NCBI GenBank assembly: GCA_914767715.1
Contig: OU612065.1
Coordinates: forward strand, 24,428,001 to 24,492,000
Origin: Membranipora membranacea
Taxonomy: Eukaryota > Bryozoa > Gymnolaemata > Cheilostomatida > Membraniporidae
Reading direction: 5' to 3'
Length of the DNA stretch: 64,000 bases
Shown: positions 62,708 to 64,000 of the stretch, in pieces
How the letters are laid out: the number at the start of each line of letters is the position of its first letter
How positions within the stretch are numbered: the first letter of the stretch is position 1
The notes under the pieces: generated by a model
What the model was told of the DNA's origin: nothing
Databases searched by the model: none
The model's input: only the letters and a program-made list of their open reading frames with translations
Made by a program: the position numbers and the translations under genes

Positions 62708-63526
62708 ATGACTTGCGACTTTATTCGTGAGTCTTCAGAAAACCCAGAGCTTGGCAAGACGGAGCTCCAAGATCAGAACAATAACCTGCCCCAAGGTGAC
62801 ATGCCTATCAAAAGTAAGTATCGATATAACAGCTTCATAGCAAAAGTATGAGGAAGGAAGTGATTGGAGTGCTGAGCCAAATATAAATCTAATCAAACAT
62901 GATTTGCGATATTTAGTGTTTTTTGTGGTGGTATACCTTTTGACTTCGGTATTGATATGAGCTTCTTTATTGCCTGTTAATTCCCTCACAAAAACAATAT
63001 ACTAGAATATATTTAGTGACATTTTTGACAGAAGCGCTTTCAATAATTTTTTATTGAACACACTTTGCTTTTTCAACCCCATATCATAGCGAAACACGAT
63101 TTTGTGGGATTCAAGGATTTCCGCTCTACACCATTGTGATTATTGCGATTGTGGTATATCTTTTGAGGCATAGAGTGTAATATACTCATGCAGTCTGCGA
63201 CAGCAGCTCCCTTGGGGCATGTCTGTCACAGGCTGAGATGTATACGAGTAACAATAATTATGAGTTATCTTCTCATTCTTCATTTTCAGTTCAGCCTCCA
63301 AGTACATGGATAATGGATCAGCCTTGTCATAAATCTTCATCAAAATTGATTTTTTTTTCTTCCAAGATGTCACTCAAATATATTGCCCTTTCTTTAGTGT
63401 CATCTTCACCTGTGGACAGTGTTGGTATTGATGTCACAGAGAGTCATGAAGACCATAACAATAACCACGGCTCAGATATGGAAGAGGAAGGCGACTCCCT
63501 AAACATGAGCAGATCATCCAAGCGAG
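62708..63526 (+). CDS. N-terminus of an unrecognised acidic, Ser-rich protein (continues past window)
   Basis: The first coding exon is 62708-62813 inside a spliced exon that starts at 62697 (acceptor TTTTACAG). An in-frame TGA directly before the ATG supports this start. It encodes 35 residues (MTCDFIRESSENPELGKTEL...) and leaves in phase 1. The second exon, 63398-63526, enters in phase 1 and adds 43 residues: SSSPVDSVGIDVTE, a His/Asn stretch, an acidic run (DMEEEGDSLN), then SRSSKRG, and leaves in phase 1 at a GTTAGT donor. The region is low-complexity and probably disordered, as in many transcription-factor N-termini, with a basic SSKRG at its end that may lead into a DNA-binding domain. 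No family can be named from this part. The intron between (62814-63397) shows nothing else. Confidence 0.65.
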
Positions 63527-63980
63527 GTTAGTCTAGCCAATCAGTTCACCATAGCTAGAATTCTATGAGAACCAGAACTTTGAAGCATTAGTCACTTTAC
63601 CTTCCGAGTCTATGACATCACTTCTAAGCAGACAATCAGACGATCTTTTAAGTATATATCATATTTTCAGACGGAGATATTGGACTTGTGTAATGATTCA
63701 TCTAGCAGCTCACGTCATGCTGCTTGATGAAGGTTATAATCAAATTTTAGTATCTCTTCATTAATGAAATAAATAGGTTTGCTATACTTGGCGAATTTTA
63801 TCAGTGTTCATTACCTAGCAATGATTCATGGGAGTTGCATGTTCACAATTCGGGAATAAACATTTCAATCAGGATGATGTTATTTCGGAGTTGTCTGGCC
63901 TGGTTTCACCCGGGTTAAGGTTACACAAAACTTCTGAGTTGTTGCCCCCTGATGGAAGTCATCCACTACTTTCACCAGGA

Positions 63981-64000
63981 GTAACTGTAACTGTAACTGT
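63981..64000 (+). repeat. GTAACT hexamer tandem repeat at the window edge
   Basis: More than three copies of GTAACT run to the last base, so the array is cut by the window end. The preceding 63527-63980 is intron with nothing recognisable. Confidence 0.75.

Noticed and set aside
63398-63526. Reading SRSSKRG at the window-edge gene as the lead-in to a TALE homeodomain (PKNOX/TGIF type KRG...)
   Set aside because: Only three residues match and known exon boundaries of those genes do not clearly agree; left as unassigned.

Overview
This is a window of animal nuclear DNA, AT-rich (by eye roughly 35-40% GC), with spliced genes, GT-AG introns of about 0.1 to 1.7 kb inside gene bodies, AATAAA polyadenylation signals and no bacterial signals. 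A complexin, an HR96/DAF-12-type (NR1J) nuclear receptor, USP14 and TOP3B together point to a bilaterian invertebrate. The receptor type suggests a protostome, possibly a spiralian, but the species cannot be read from the sequence alone. All gene models were built by hand from splice signals, reading-frame phase and family knowledge. For USP14 and TOP3B every exon was recovered and the totals (492 and 843 aa) fit the families.

Layout, left to right. (1) 7-4426 (+): the last four exons of a proline-rich protein with DPF, NPF and PxxPxR motifs, probably an endocytic scaffold. Its first intron carries a TTAA-flanked 1.36-kb near-perfect palindrome. (2) 5477-5725 (+): an 82-aa secreted precursor with a four-cysteine domain ending in an amidation/dibasic RFGKR site; it is not assigned to a known family. 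(3) 7357-9782 (+): complexin with a C-terminal CAAX box. A second terminal exon at 11421-11545 fits the same splice phase and would give a tail without CAAX. (4) 14682-29588 (+): an NR1J/HR96-like nuclear receptor. Three widely spaced short ATG exons (14682, 19594, 24044) all end in phase 1 and can each splice to the first zinc-finger exon at 25889. (5) 33071-41861 (-): USP14, complete, 13 coding exons, convergent with the receptor. (6) 42715-51545 (+): TOP3B, complete, 15 coding exons, divergent from USP14 across 853 bp that probably hold a shared promoter. (7) 62708-63526 (+): the first two coding exons of an unrecognised acidic, Ser-rich protein that continues beyond the window, with possible untranslated first exons at about 54.9 and 59.6 kb.

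The genes do not form one pathway. Complexin, the peptide precursor and the putative endocytic scaffold would all fit neurosecretion or synaptic-vesicle traffic. USP14 trims ubiquitin at the proteasome, and TOP3B is a DNA/RNA topoisomerase. The most notable items are the complexin alternative tail, the alternative receptor N-termini, the cysteine-containing RFamide-like precursor, the TTAA palindrome and several perfect hairpins inside introns.
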